Source: Bacillota bacterium
GTDB lineage: Bacteria > Bacillota > UBA4882 > UBA8346
Assembly: GCA_023402395.1 (NCBI GenBank)
Contig: JAEYGI010000009.1
Coordinates: 1 to 29,283, forward strand
Length of the DNA: 29,283 bases
Direction of reading: 5' to 3'
Positions 15,388 through 22,524 of the stretch are shown here, in pieces. Position 1 is the first letter of the stretch. Every line of letters starts with the position of its first letter. The position numbers were made by a program, and so were the translations under genes. The notes under the pieces were generated by a model. The model had not been told where the DNA came from, ran no database searches, and was given only the letters and a program-made list of their open reading frames with translations.

Positions 15388-16443
15388 TTAATCCGTGGTT
15401 GTGTCCCGGATCCGGTCGATAAACCGCCGGTAATCCCGCCCGTGCCGGAGATAGATCGATTCGCCGGCGTTCCGGAATTCCTGCTGTTGGGCCTCGCTCA
15501 AATAAATCACCGTAATGCCCTGCTTCCGAATTTCAGCCTCCAGAGCGGCTTCTTTAGCGAGCGACACCTGCCATTGGTAAGTGGCTGAGTCCCGGGCCGC
15601 CTTTCGGATCAATTCCTGATCCGCCGGGTCCAATTGATTGAAGATGTCCCGGTTGGCCATTAACACTTCGGGGGTCCGGGCATGGGTGTCCACCAGGTAA
15701 TAGGGGGCGATCTGATAATGTTTGCCAGCATAATAACTGGACCAGTTGTTTTCGGCCCCGTCGATCTCTCCCATCAGCAATCCATTATAGACATCGCCGA
15801 AAGCCAGCGGCACCGGCTCCGCGCCGAGCGCCCGGATAAAGTCCATGTACAGCCTGCTTTGCTGGACCCGGATCCGTAACCCCTTCATATCGGAAAGAGC
15901 GCGCACCGGCCGTTTGGTGTAAAAATTCCGCGCCGCCGAGCTGTAATAGGTGAGGCCCACCAGATTGACGCGGGACATTCCGGCCAGGATCTCATCGCCG
16001 ATGGGCCCGTAAAGGACGTGCCGCAGATGCTCCGCGTCCCGGAAAAGATACGGCAGGGAAAGCACGTTCAGGGGCTGGTAAAATTCGGAGAGAGGCGCCG
16101 AATTGACCCGCGCGAAATCGACCCCGCCGAACTGAATCTGCTCGATGGCCGAGCGTTCTTCGCCGAACCGGGCGTCGTAATAAACGATGATCTTGATCCG
16201 TCCCCGGCTTCTTTCCTCCACCAGCCGCGCGAATTCCAGATCGCCGATGGTGGCCGGATAATCGGCCGGCAGCGTTTCGGCGAGCCTGAACACCAACTGG
16301 CCCGGTGCGGGCTTGGGAGACGGGGCCTTCAAGCCCGCCCCGCTCGCGGCTCCATCCTCCGCCTGCGATCGATCGGGACAGCCTGGCGCCAAACTGACCA
16401 GGGCCAGAATCAGCCCCAACAACCAGACGTTTTTTTTGACCAC
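15388..16443 (-). CDS. TRAP transporter substrate-binding lipoprotein, DctP family (orphan)
   Basis: This 351-residue lipid-anchored protein binds an organic acid or related ligand. Its signal is VVKKNVWLLGLILALVSLAPGC, a lipobox with the modified cysteine near residue 22. DctP-family hallmarks follow: KGLRIRVQQSRLYMDFIRAL and GAEPVPLAFGDVYNGLLMGEIDG, the region that normally carries the carboxylate-binding arginine. The start is GTG 16443 after a GGACGGGGAGAGG stretch; a longer frame to 16584 would add 47 residues before the signal peptide. No DctQ/DctM membrane genes are present. It is followed by a histidine kinase and response regulator on the same strand, suggesting a role in sensing. 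Confidence 0.85.
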   Translation of the reverse strand: MVKKNVWLLGLILALVSLAPGCPDRSQAEDGAASGAGLKAPSPKPAPGQLVFRLAETLPADYPATIGDLEFARLVEERSRGRIKIIVYYDARFGEERSAIEQIQFGGVDFARVNSAPLSEFYQPLNVLSLPYLFRDAEHLRHVLYGPIGDEILAGMSRVNLVGLTYYSSAARNFYTKRPVRALSDMKGLRIRVQQSRLYMDFIRALGAEPVPLAFGDVYNGLLMGEIDGAENNWSSYYAGKHYQIAPYYLVDTHARTPEVLMANRDIFNQLDPADQELIRKAARDSATYQWQVSLAKEAALEAEIRKQGITVIYLSEAQQQEFRNAGESIYLRHGRDYRRFIDRIRDTTTD

Positions 16444-16646
16444 CCCTCTCCCCGTCCTTCCTTGCAAAATAATGGCTTCTCCGTTCCCGATTGTTAAAAG
16501 CACAGCCATATGATAAACGATTGTAACCTTGCGCAACCGATTGCGAAACGGCTTTGGCAATTGCCTTTTCTGAATTTGGTCCATAACTCCGGCCTTTGGC
16601 CGGGTTTGTTACAATGTTTTTAAATTCAAATGAATTATTGAATGCT
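16444..16646. other. Upstream region of the TRAP binding-protein gene
   Basis: No gene is supported. It contains a hairpin with the head AACTCCGGCCTTTGGCCGG (16585-16603) and an AT-rich stretch at 16610-16650. A TTGCGC...TATCAT pair on the minus strand is a poor promoter candidate, so none is called. Confidence 0.4.
16585..16603. repeat. Hairpin head shared with 22416-22434
   Basis: The 19-mer AACTCCGGCCTTTGGCCGG, which folds with CCGGCC pairing to GGCCGG around a TTT loop, is identical to the tip of the very long hairpin at 22403-22451. The arms outside it differ. Confidence 0.6.
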
Positions 16647-16757
16647 TCAATACATCCCCTTTAAATCCCTGCAAGCCAACCAAACTTCCAGCAACTGCTT
16701 CGCGCGCCAGCCGTTGCCGCCCATTTGGCGGGAGACGGCGTTGATTCGGCTGTCCAA
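16647..16757 (-). pseudogene. C-terminal gene remnant, 36 codons
   Basis: The minus strand keeps an open frame from TTG 16757 to TGA 16647 with GC-rich third positions like genuine genes here. The product contains RQMGGNGWRAKQLLEVWL and ends LKGMY. An upstream stop and lack of a ribosome site suggest the tail of a gene whose front was lost where the 21-bp repeats begin. The family is not recognised. It could alternatively be a tiny real gene or chance. Confidence 0.3.
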
Positions 16758-17106
16758 TCATTTCATTCGGTAAAAGAATGTGGCTATTTCGTTATTGAAT
16801 CATTTCATGGAGTAAAAGAATGTGGATATTCAGTAACTAAATGTGGATATTCTGTGAATAAATGAACTGGGGGAGTCATCCCCAATCCACATTCCGTTAC
16901 CAAATGTGGATATTCAGTCATTAAATCATTTCATGGAGTAAAAGAATGTGGATATTCAGTAACTAAATGTGGATATTCTGTGAATAAATGAACCGGGGGA
17001 GCCATTCCCAATCCACATTCCGTTACCAAATGTGGATATTCAGCAACTGAGTCATTTTATGGAGCGAAAGAACGCGGATTTTCGGTTACTAAATGTGGAT
17101 AATCAA
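16757..17106 (+). repeat. 21-bp phased array of DnaA-box-like sites (126-bp higher-order unit)
   Basis: Two complete 126-bp units (16799-16924 and 16925-17050) plus partial units on both sides repeat with exact spacing; 126 is six times 21. TGTGGATAT occurs at 16821, 16842, 16905, 16947, 16968 and 17031, a perfect DnaA box complement TGTGGATAA at 17094-17102, and worn copies at 16779 and 17073. All lie in one 21-bp register. Slots between carry degenerate or inverted versions (ATCCACATT at 16885-16893) and a GGGG...CCCC hairpin. Stops in all frames argue against coding. There are no spacers, so it is not a CRISPR. Alternatives are iterons, a DnaA-titration cluster or transposon-end binding sites. 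Confidence 0.85.
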
Positions 17107-17302
17107 TCGCGGAATGTGAGTATCCGGGGGCGGGACCGGAAAGGGTGCTTCCTTCCCACAGGGGTTCACTCGTTCACCAAATGATTTTTCCGGCCGGGCG
17201 GCCACCAACGCCTGAACCGCCCGCTCCGGCGGACGCTGCTGGTCCCGGCGCCGGACTCCGGCCCAAATCAGCTCTTGGCATGGATTGATTTTCAAAAAGC
17301 CA

Positions 17303-17331
17303 TTGACATGATTCGCCAATCAATTTATAAT
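17303..17331 (+). promoter_or_regulatory. Perfect sigma-A promoter of the TetR gene
   Basis: TTGACA (17303-17308), a 17-bp spacer and TATAAT (17326-17331) match the consensus at every position. It lies 34 bp before the chosen TetR start codon. Confidence 0.85.
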
Positions 17332-17346
17332 GAGTATAAACTCATT
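17329..17346. promoter_or_regulatory. Palindromic operator overlapping the -10 box
   Basis: AATGAGT (17329-17335) and ACTCATT (17340-17346) form a perfect inverted repeat around a 4-bp centre. It covers the end of the -10 box and the start point, the standard place for TetR self-repression. Confidence 0.75.
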
Positions 17347-17364
17347 GAGTTTGGAGTCAATCGA

Positions 17365-17964
17365 ATGTCCGGTTCACAACGCCAGGAACAGAAGCAGCAA
17401 ACCCGGCAACGCCTGATCGAAGCGGCCTTCACCCGGTTGGCCGAGGATGGACTGACCGCGGCCAGGACCGCCGACATCGCCGATACCGCCGGAGTATCCC
17501 ACGGATCGGTTTTCGCGCATTTCCCCAGTCGTGAAACCTTGCTTGAGGCAGTGCTGGAGGAGTTCAGCCACAGGGTGACCGGCCGAATCCATGAGCTGGC
17601 CGCCGCCGGCGGCAGCGTCCGGGAGATTTTGGAGGCGCACCTGCAAGGCCTGGCCGAGCAGGAACCCTTTTATGCCCGCCTGGTGGCGGAGCAGAGCCTG
17701 TTGCCGGAGAGCGCCCGAACCACTCTGATCATGATCCAGTCGGCGATCTCCTTTCATCTGTGGCAGGCCGCCGAGCGCGAGAGCGCTTCCGGCAAGGTCC
17801 GGCCGCTTCCATTCCATCTCCTCTTCAACACCTGGATCGGGCTGCTTCATTATTACCTGGCCAACCGCGACCTGTTCGCCCCCGGCGGCTCGGTGCTGGA
17901 AGCCCATGGCCGGACCCTGCTCGAATACTATCTGAGTCTGATCGCCAAGCCATGGCCGGAATGA
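17365..17964 (+). CDS. TetR-family transcriptional regulator
   Basis: This is a 199-residue repressor of the TetR family. The N-terminal helix-turn-helix is clear (TRQRLIEAAFTRLAEDGLTA, then TAGVSHGSVFAHFPSRETLL, about residues 16-60); the rest is a variable helical ligand-binding and dimerisation domain. The start chosen is ATG 17365, 8 nt after GGAG and downstream of the perfect promoter; the longer frame from 17275 begins upstream of that promoter. The operator at 17329-17346 implies self-repression. The next gene in the same direction, a small zinc-ribbon protein, follows after 76 bp and may be co-regulated. No efflux pump lies nearby, so the inducer is unknown. Confidence 0.9.
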   Translation: MSGSQRQEQKQQTRQRLIEAAFTRLAEDGLTAARTADIADTAGVSHGSVFAHFPSRETLLEAVLEEFSHRVTGRIHELAAAGGSVREILEAHLQGLAEQEPFYARLVAEQSLLPESARTTLIMIQSAISFHLWQAAERESASGKVRPLPFHLLFNTWIGLLHYYLANRDLFAPGGSVLEAHGRTLLEYYLSLIAKPWPE

Positions 17965-18040
17965 AACGGTTCGCAAAGCCGGAGCAGTGAGTTGAAAGTG
18001 CCTTTAAATCAAGTTGACTTTATTACAGGAGGGTCGATCA

Positions 18041-18283
18041 ATGAAAAAATGTATTGCGTGCGGCATGCCCATGACCAAGCCGGAGGAATTCGCCATGGCC
18101 GATCCAACCAAGGATTACTGTATCTATTGCGCCCGGCCCGACGGCAGCATGCAGTCGTACGAAGAAAAGCTGGACTCCATGACCGAATTCGTCGTCAAAA
18201 CCCAAGGGCTGGATCCGGCGGCGGCCCGGAGCGCGGCCGAGGAGATGATGGCCAAACTGCCGGCCTGGAATACTTCACGCTAA
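18041..18283 (+). CDS. Small zinc-ribbon protein
   Basis: This 80-residue protein has two CxxC pairs, CIACGMPM (from residue 3) and YCIYCARPDG (near residues 27-36), which should bind one zinc ion. It resembles the 'putative zinc ribbon' family seen in many Bacillota, whose members have the same opening (MKKCIACGMPM) and a helical C-terminus (here DPAAARSAAEEMMAKLPAW). ATG 18041 follows AGGAGGG by 7 nt; an in-frame ATG at 18014 lacks a site. Biochemical role is unknown for the family. The TetR gene 76 bp upstream suggests shared control. Confidence 0.8.
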   Translation: MKKCIACGMPMTKPEEFAMADPTKDYCIYCARPDGSMQSYEEKLDSMTEFVVKTQGLDPAAARSAAEEMMAKLPAWNTSR

Positions 18284-18315
18284 AAGCGTTGTGAAAAGTC
18301 GTTGAGGCCCATTGG

Positions 18316-18580
18316 GACCTAACCCTTGCCCTTTGCGGCTGATATCCATCCATGGATGCCGCAACCTTAAGCCGTCCTGGCTCTGTCCCCAGAGCAGTTG
18401 TTCGGAATGTGGTTCAAGGGGGAAGGGTAACCCTAGACACTGGTCTCTAAAAGCCTTTGGACCGCGAAGGTATCGGTTACTCTCCCACGCGAGGGACCAG
18501 AACCAAGGACGGTTCAAGGTCCCGCGCTCAGGATGAGACTACGGCGGAAGAGCGAGAGTTAAATTCTGAGCCCAAATTTT
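18316..18580. repeat. Dispersed non-coding repeat, copy 2
   Basis: It aligns with 7398-7555 with scattered substitutions. Relative to that copy it has an extra segment of about 53 bp (18334-18386) that contains a palindrome (TTGCGGC at 18333-18339 with GCCGCAA at 18358-18364), and a second longer stretch near 18500-18560 containing GAACCAAGGACGGTTC. The extra palindromic piece looks like an insertion into the repeat. Confidence 0.8.
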
Positions 18581-18615
18581 GGCCTTCATTTATCACAGTT
18601 TCTTTTCAAAAGACC

Positions 18616-18648
18616 CATCAAAACAACAGGGAGCCTTCCGGCTCCCTG
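18616..18648 (-). terminator. Terminator of the glycosyltransferase gene
   Basis: CAGGGAGCC (18627-18635) pairs with GGCTCCCTG (18640-18648) around a TTCC loop; the minus strand continues TTGTTTTGATG. It lies 40 bp past the stop codon. Confidence 0.75.
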
Positions 18649-18686
18649 TCCCGTTTTAGGATCCGCTGCGGTAAACGGTTTGGCGG

Positions 18687-19775
18687 TTAGGGCAGGGAAG
18701 CTTCCCGCTCCATCCCGGCGAAAAACTGCTGATTGAATAAGACCGCCGGATCCTGCGGCTTGATGGCCGCGGCTTTTTGGTTGAATTCAACGGCCTTGGC
18801 CATGTCGCCCAGCCGGTAATGACAAACGCACAATTCCAGGTAAGGCACGAATCCCCAGTAATCATGAAAGACGAATCCCCAGCCGTCCCGGGGCTTGGGT
18901 AAATCCGCCGCCAGTTGATACCAGAAGCAAGCCTTCCCATATTCCCCCCTGGTTTTATAAACGGCCCCGATCTCGCAGCAAATCTCGGCCCGGGGCAGAT
19001 CGTACTCGAAACTCCGCAACAGAATCTTTAGGCCATTCCCGGTGTCGCCCAGCGAGTGATAACATTTCCCCCCGTAAAAGCAAGCCTTGATGTTGTCCTC
19101 AACCCACCCTCCGGCTCCCTCCAAAAACGTTTCAAACTCGCGGGCCGCGTCAAGGTAACGTTGATGATAATACAGCTCCATCCCGTAGTACAGCAGCGAT
19201 CGGGGGCTGAAGCTCCGGCCCTCGGCGCGCATTTTTTCATATATCCGTAGGTTCCGATCGCTGGGGTCATGACGCTGCTTTCGGTGAGTCACCCGGATCT
19301 CGGTCTGGATGATCTTCCCGCTCGGCTGCACATATTCATGCACCGGGTCATTCCATTGAAACCCCCGGATCCGTTTGAATAACCGCTCCCGGAGGTAAGA
19401 GAGGGTCGGGTTCCCTTGTTCGTCGCTGCCGGCGCAATACGGCATCATCACCAGATCGACCGCGGGGTCGAGCGTCTGCTTCAGTTGTAGCAGCCCGGCC
19501 CGGTCTTCCTCCAGCAGGACATCGTCCGCGTCCAGCCACATAAGATAATCCATGGACGCTTTGGAAAAGGAGAAATTGCGGGCCGCCGCGAAATCATCGA
19601 TCCACGGAAAATCATATATTTTTTCAGTATATTGCCGCGCAATCTCCTTGGTCCGATCCGTGGATCCGGTGTCGACGATGATTATCTCGTCGATGGCCTC
19701 CGCTATCGAGTCCAGGCAGCGTCCGAGCGTGGCTTCCTCATCTTTGATAATCATGCATAAACTGACGGTTATCAT
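18687..19775 (-). CDS. Family 2 glycosyltransferase with TPR-like tail (SunS-like)
   Basis: This is a 362-residue cytoplasmic sugar transferase. The GT-A fold is clear at the N-terminus: SLCMIIKDEEATLGRCLDSI, nucleotide-binding IIIVDTGSTDRT (residues 32-42) and metal-binding DADD (82-85). From about residue 195 on the chain has helical repeats of TPR type (YYGMELYYHQRYLDAAREFE, then GEYGKACFWYQLA). This layout is that of SunS-like enzymes that glycosylate peptides or proteins. It lies directly downstream of the collagen-like gene on the same strand, with 128 bp and a terminator between, so the threonine-rich collagen protein is the likely acceptor. ATG 19775 follows AGGTAAGG. Donor sugar unknown. 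Confidence 0.85.
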   Translation of the reverse strand: MITVSLCMIIKDEEATLGRCLDSIAEAIDEIIIVDTGSTDRTKEIARQYTEKIYDFPWIDDFAAARNFSFSKASMDYLMWLDADDVLLEEDRAGLLQLKQTLDPAVDLVMMPYCAGSDEQGNPTLSYLRERLFKRIRGFQWNDPVHEYVQPSGKIIQTEIRVTHRKQRHDPSDRNLRIYEKMRAEGRSFSPRSLLYYGMELYYHQRYLDAAREFETFLEGAGGWVEDNIKACFYGGKCYHSLGDTGNGLKILLRSFEYDLPRAEICCEIGAVYKTRGEYGKACFWYQLAADLPKPRDGWGFVFHDYWGFVPYLELCVCHYRLGDMAKAVEFNQKAAAIKPQDPAVLFNQQFFAGMEREASLP

Positions 19776-19805
19776 CGCGCCTTACCTCTACAGTCAGGAT
19801 CATAC

Positions 19806-19816
19806 ATTATATTATG
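19806..19816 (-). promoter_or_regulatory. Possible -10 element of the glycosyltransferase gene
   Basis: The minus strand reads CATAATATAATG. It contains TATAAT, and also CATA-N3-TA, which fits the sigma-K -10 pattern. No good -35 box is seen for either. A late-sporulation promoter would suit a spore-surface glycosyltransferase but is not established. Confidence 0.25.
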
Positions 19817-19863
19817 CTTGCGCCGATCGATAAACCACCCGGAACATTTGACCGAATTTTCAT

Positions 19864-19896
19864 AAAAAGAAAGCCCCCGCTTTGGAGGGCTTTCTT
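19864..19896 (-). terminator. Terminator of the collagen-like gene
   Basis: AAGAAAGCCC (19867-19876) and GGGCTTTCTT (19887-19896) form a strong stem; the minus strand continues TTTATG. It starts 8 bp past the stop codon. Confidence 0.8.
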
Positions 19897-19903
19897 CCGC
19901 GTG

Positions 19904-22228
19904 CTAGACTAACCTGACGATCTGGATCGAGGCATTGACTTGGTCGAGCTGGCCGCCGATCTGAGTCTCCAAGGCGACCGGACTGAACGAGATATGGTTC
20001 CGCACCGTCAATACCGCCGGCGCCGTGATCGACATGATAACCCGCCCGATATTGCTGATATTGGCCGCGTCGATCCCGTACACCGTGCCCGGAATCAGAA
20101 CTCCGTCCAAGAACAGCGCGAATTGATTGCTGCGATCTCCCTGAACGCTGAAGATGATATCATAAATGCCGCTCTCGGTGAAGAGGATCTCACCGCTTCC
20201 CGGTGTATGCGATATGCCCCCGATGATCAGACCGTTGACGCTGAACGGAACCGTGCCTTCCACCGGAATTTGCTCTACCTCGCCCGTATTATAAATATAG
20301 GCGAACGTGGTCGGGAATCCGGCTCCAGTGGCTCCAGTTGCTCCGGTCACCCCAGTGGCTCCGGTCGGGCCGGTTGGCCCAGTAGCACCGGTGGCTCCAG
20401 TAGCTCCAGTCGGGCCGGTCGGTCCGGTGGCTCCGGTTTCGCCGGCTCCAGTCGGGCCGGTGGCTCCGGTCGGTCCAGTCGGTCCAATCGGTCCTTGCGC
20501 GCCCGTTGCTCCGGTGGCTCCAGTAGCACCGGTCGGCCCGGTTGGCCCAGTAGCCCCGGTGGCTCCAGTAGCTCCAGTAGCTCCAGTCGGGCCGGTCGGT
20601 CCGGTGGCTCCGGTTTCGCCGGCTCCAGTCGGGCCAGTGGCTCCGGTCGGCCCGGTCGGTCCAATCGGTCCTTGCACGCCCGTTACTCCGGTGGCTCCAG
20701 TGGCTCCGGTCGGCCCGGTTGGTCCGATCGCTCCTTGCGCGCCAGTTGCTCCGGTAGGACCAGTCAGTCCTTGCGCGCCCGTTGCTCCGGTGGCTCCAGT
20801 AGCACCGGTCGGTCCGATTGACCCAGTGGCACCGGTGGCTCCAGTAACTCCAGTAGCTCCAGTCGGGCCGGTCGGGCCGGTTTCGCCAGCTCCAGTCGGG
20901 CCGGTGGCTCCGGTTGGCCCAGTCGGTCCAATCGGTCCTTGCACGCCGGTTGCTCCGGTGGCTCCAGTGGCTCCAGTCGGCCCGATCGGTCCGATCGCTC
21001 CTTGCGTGCCAGTTGCTCCGGTAGGACCAGTCGGTCCAATCGGCCCGGTGGCTCCAGTCGTTCCAGTGGCTCCAATCGGCCCCTGCGCACCAGTCGGTCC
21101 GGTCGGACCCGTGACTCCAGTCACTCCGGTGGCTCCAGTAGCTCCGGTTGCGCCAGTCGGCCCAGTCGGTCCTTGCGCGCCAGTAACTCCAGTCGGCCCA
21201 GTCGGTCCAATTGGCCCGGTAGCTCCTGTCGTTCCAGTGGCTCCGATCGAGCCCTGCGCACCAGTCGGTCCGGTCGGACCCGTGGCTCCAGTCACTCCGG
21301 TGGCTCCAGTAGCTCCGGTTGCGCCAGTCGGTCCAGTCGGTCCGGTTACGCCAATCGGCCCTTGGGCGCCGGTTGCTCCGGTTGCGCCAGTAGGACCGGT
21401 AGATCCAGTCGGTCCCGGATTTCCGGTAGCCCCGGTCGGTCCGGCCGGACCGGTGGCCCCAGTCACTCCGGTCACTCCAGTAGCTCCGGTTGCGCCAGTC
21501 GGCCCAGTCGGCCCGGTTAGGCCAATCGGTCCTCGCGCGCCGGTTGCTCCGGTCGGACCAGTCGGTCCAATCGTCCCGGTGGCTCCCGTAGCCCCGGTCG
21601 GGCCAGTTGGCCCAGTAGCCCCGGTAACGCCGGTGACCCCGGTCGGTCCGGTCGGGCCGGTAGCGCCAGTCGGTCCTTGCGCGCCGGTTGCTCCGGACGG
21701 TCCAGTCGGACCAGTCGGCCCGGTGGCTCCCGTAGCCCCGGTCGCTCCAGTTGGCCCGGTAGCCCCGGTAGGACCGGTCGGCCCAGTGACTCCGGTAGTG
21801 CCAATCGGCCCTTGGGGACCGATGGGTCCTTGCGGCCCCGTCTCTCCGGTCGGCCCAGTCGGTCCGGTAGCGCCAGTCGGTCCAGTCGGTCCGGTAGCGC
21901 CAGTAGCCCCCGTAGCTCCGGTCGGGCCAGTAAAGTCAACCAACTGCAGTAATATTTGTTGAATACGGTTGACCAAAACCAGCAGAGGCAAAATCACCGA
22001 ACACTGAACCGGATTATTTAGCAATCCGGACACCAGTTTGTCGAAGATGACGCCAAGAACGTTGAGGACACAGAGAAAATTCTCTTCTTCCAAACATTCC
22101 AGAGCCAGTTCAATGTCATCCAGCAGACTGCTCCGGATATCGCCCGGCAGTTTCGATTGTTGGATTGCCTGCCTGATCTGTTCCAGTAATGTTTCAAGGT
22201 CGGGGGTAGCTTGCCGTATGAAACTCAT
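19904..22228 (-). CDS. Collagen-like (Gly-X-Thr) surface protein with BclA-type C-terminal domain
   Basis: This 774-residue protein should form a trimeric filament, most likely on the spore or cell surface. Residues 1-100 are a helical, partly hydrophobic anchoring domain (DLETLLEQIRQAIQQ, later LLNNPVQCSVILPLLVLV). Residues from about 101 to 637 are nearly all Gly-X-Y, with Thr dominating Y (GPT, GAT, GVT) and scattered GAQ, GPI and GTT. The last 137 residues (FPTTFAYIYNTGEVEQIPV...) are beta-rich and resemble the C1q/TNF-like trimerising domain of BclA. Three Gly-Ala-Gly-Glu-Thr breaks interrupt the triplet register. ATG 22228 follows AGGAGGT. There is no signal peptide, as in exosporium glycoproteins. 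The Thr side chains are probable O-glycosylation sites for the neighbouring transferase. Confidence 0.88.
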   Translation of the reverse strand: MSFIRQATPDLETLLEQIRQAIQQSKLPGDIRSSLLDDIELALECLEEENFLCVLNVLGVIFDKLVSGLLNNPVQCSVILPLLVLVNRIQQILLQLVDFTGPTGATGATGATGPTGPTGATGPTGPTGETGPQGPIGPQGPIGTTGVTGPTGPTGATGPTGATGATGATGPTGPTGPSGATGAQGPTGATGPTGPTGVTGVTGATGPTGPTGATGATGTIGPTGPTGATGARGPIGLTGPTGPTGATGATGVTGVTGATGPAGPTGATGNPGPTGSTGPTGATGATGAQGPIGVTGPTGPTGATGATGATGVTGATGPTGPTGAQGSIGATGTTGATGPIGPTGPTGVTGAQGPTGPTGATGATGATGVTGVTGPTGPTGAQGPIGATGTTGATGPIGPTGPTGATGTQGAIGPIGPTGATGATGATGVQGPIGPTGPTGATGPTGAGETGPTGPTGATGVTGATGATGSIGPTGATGATGATGAQGLTGPTGATGAQGAIGPTGPTGATGATGVTGVQGPIGPTGPTGATGPTGAGETGATGPTGPTGATGATGATGATGPTGPTGATGATGATGAQGPIGPTGPTGATGPTGAGETGATGPTGPTGATGATGATGPTGPTGATGVTGATGATGAGFPTTFAYIYNTGEVEQIPVEGTVPFSVNGLIIGGISHTPGSGEILFTESGIYDIIFSVQGDRSNQFALFLDGVLIPGTVYGIDAANISNIGRVIMSITAPAVLTVRNHISFSPVALETQIGGQLDQVNASIQIVRLV
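20318..21928 (-). repeat. Low-complexity Gly-X-Thr coding repeat
   Basis: About 1.6 kb of 9-bp-periodic sequence encodes the collagen-like region. Longer blocks, such as the one encoding QGPIGPTGPTGATG, recur several times, indicating growth by duplication. It is prone to length change and to assembly error. Confidence 0.85.
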
Positions 22229-22402
22229 CAATCCACCTCCTTTACTGATCCATCATACGAATCTAAAAAGAAGATGGGACATGGCAAAAGACATTTAAAA
22301 CAAAATTTTTTAAAAATGTGATCGTAGTACTATGAAATAGGTAATAAAGTAAAATGACCCAATTCGCCAATCGCGATCAAAAAATCAGCCCTTGGTCATA
22401 AA

Positions 22403-22451
22403 AGCTTATATGCACAACTCCGGCCTTTGGCCGGAGTTGTGCACATAAGCT
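22403..22451 (-). terminator. Very long hairpin after the J-domain/GGDEF gene
   Basis: AGCTTAT (22403-22409) plus TGCACAACTCCGGCC (22411-22425) pair with GGCCGGAGTTGTGCA (22429-22443) plus ATAAGCT (22445-22451) around a TTT loop. The single A/C mismatch becomes G-U in the minus-strand RNA, giving a 23-pair stem. The minus strand continues TTTATGACC, a weak U-tract, so termination or mRNA-end protection are both possible. Confidence 0.6.
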
Positions 22452-22460
22452 CGGAAAGCA

Positions 22461-22524
22461 AGGGATAAAGTCGATCAGACCAATGTTTCCCAACGCTTCT
22501 TTTGGGCAAAAGACTTTATCACCT
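22461..22524. repeat. Hairpin repeat, element C
   Basis: GATAAAGTC (22464-22472) is inverted at 22512-22520 (GACTTTATC), extended by AGG/CCT around a bulged A. An inner CCCAA/TTGGG hairpin lies at 22489-22506. It shares AAGTCGATYCAGA and the AARAGACTTTATC arm with element D. Confidence 0.7.

Larger units (their letters stand above)
18284..18686. other. Gap holding dispersed repeat and a terminator
   Basis: Apart from repeat copy 2 (18316-18580) and the terminator of the glycosyltransferase gene (18616-18648), nothing gene-like is seen. Frames of 74-80 codons on both strands lie wholly in the repeat. Confidence 0.6.

Noticed and set aside
16819..16870. Coding heptapeptide repeat (CGYSVTK) or tandem micro-frames (MWIFSN) in the 21-bp array
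   Set aside because: Stop codons break every frame within two or three units and no ribosome sites are present; the DNA register rather than the frame is conserved.
16757..17106. CRISPR array
   Set aside because: The intervals between repeated boxes are themselves repeated and fixed at 21 bp; there are no unique spacers and no cas genes.
17089..17319. 76-codon minus-strand frame
   Set aside because: Composition is arginine/proline-rich without recognisable motif, it starts inside the TetR promoter region and ends inside the repeat array.
20307..21962. Long plus-strand frame of 551 codons rich in Pro, Val, Ala and Gly
   Set aside because: It is the antisense shadow of the Gly-X-Thr repeat; no ribosome site, no domains, and the opposite strand explains it fully.
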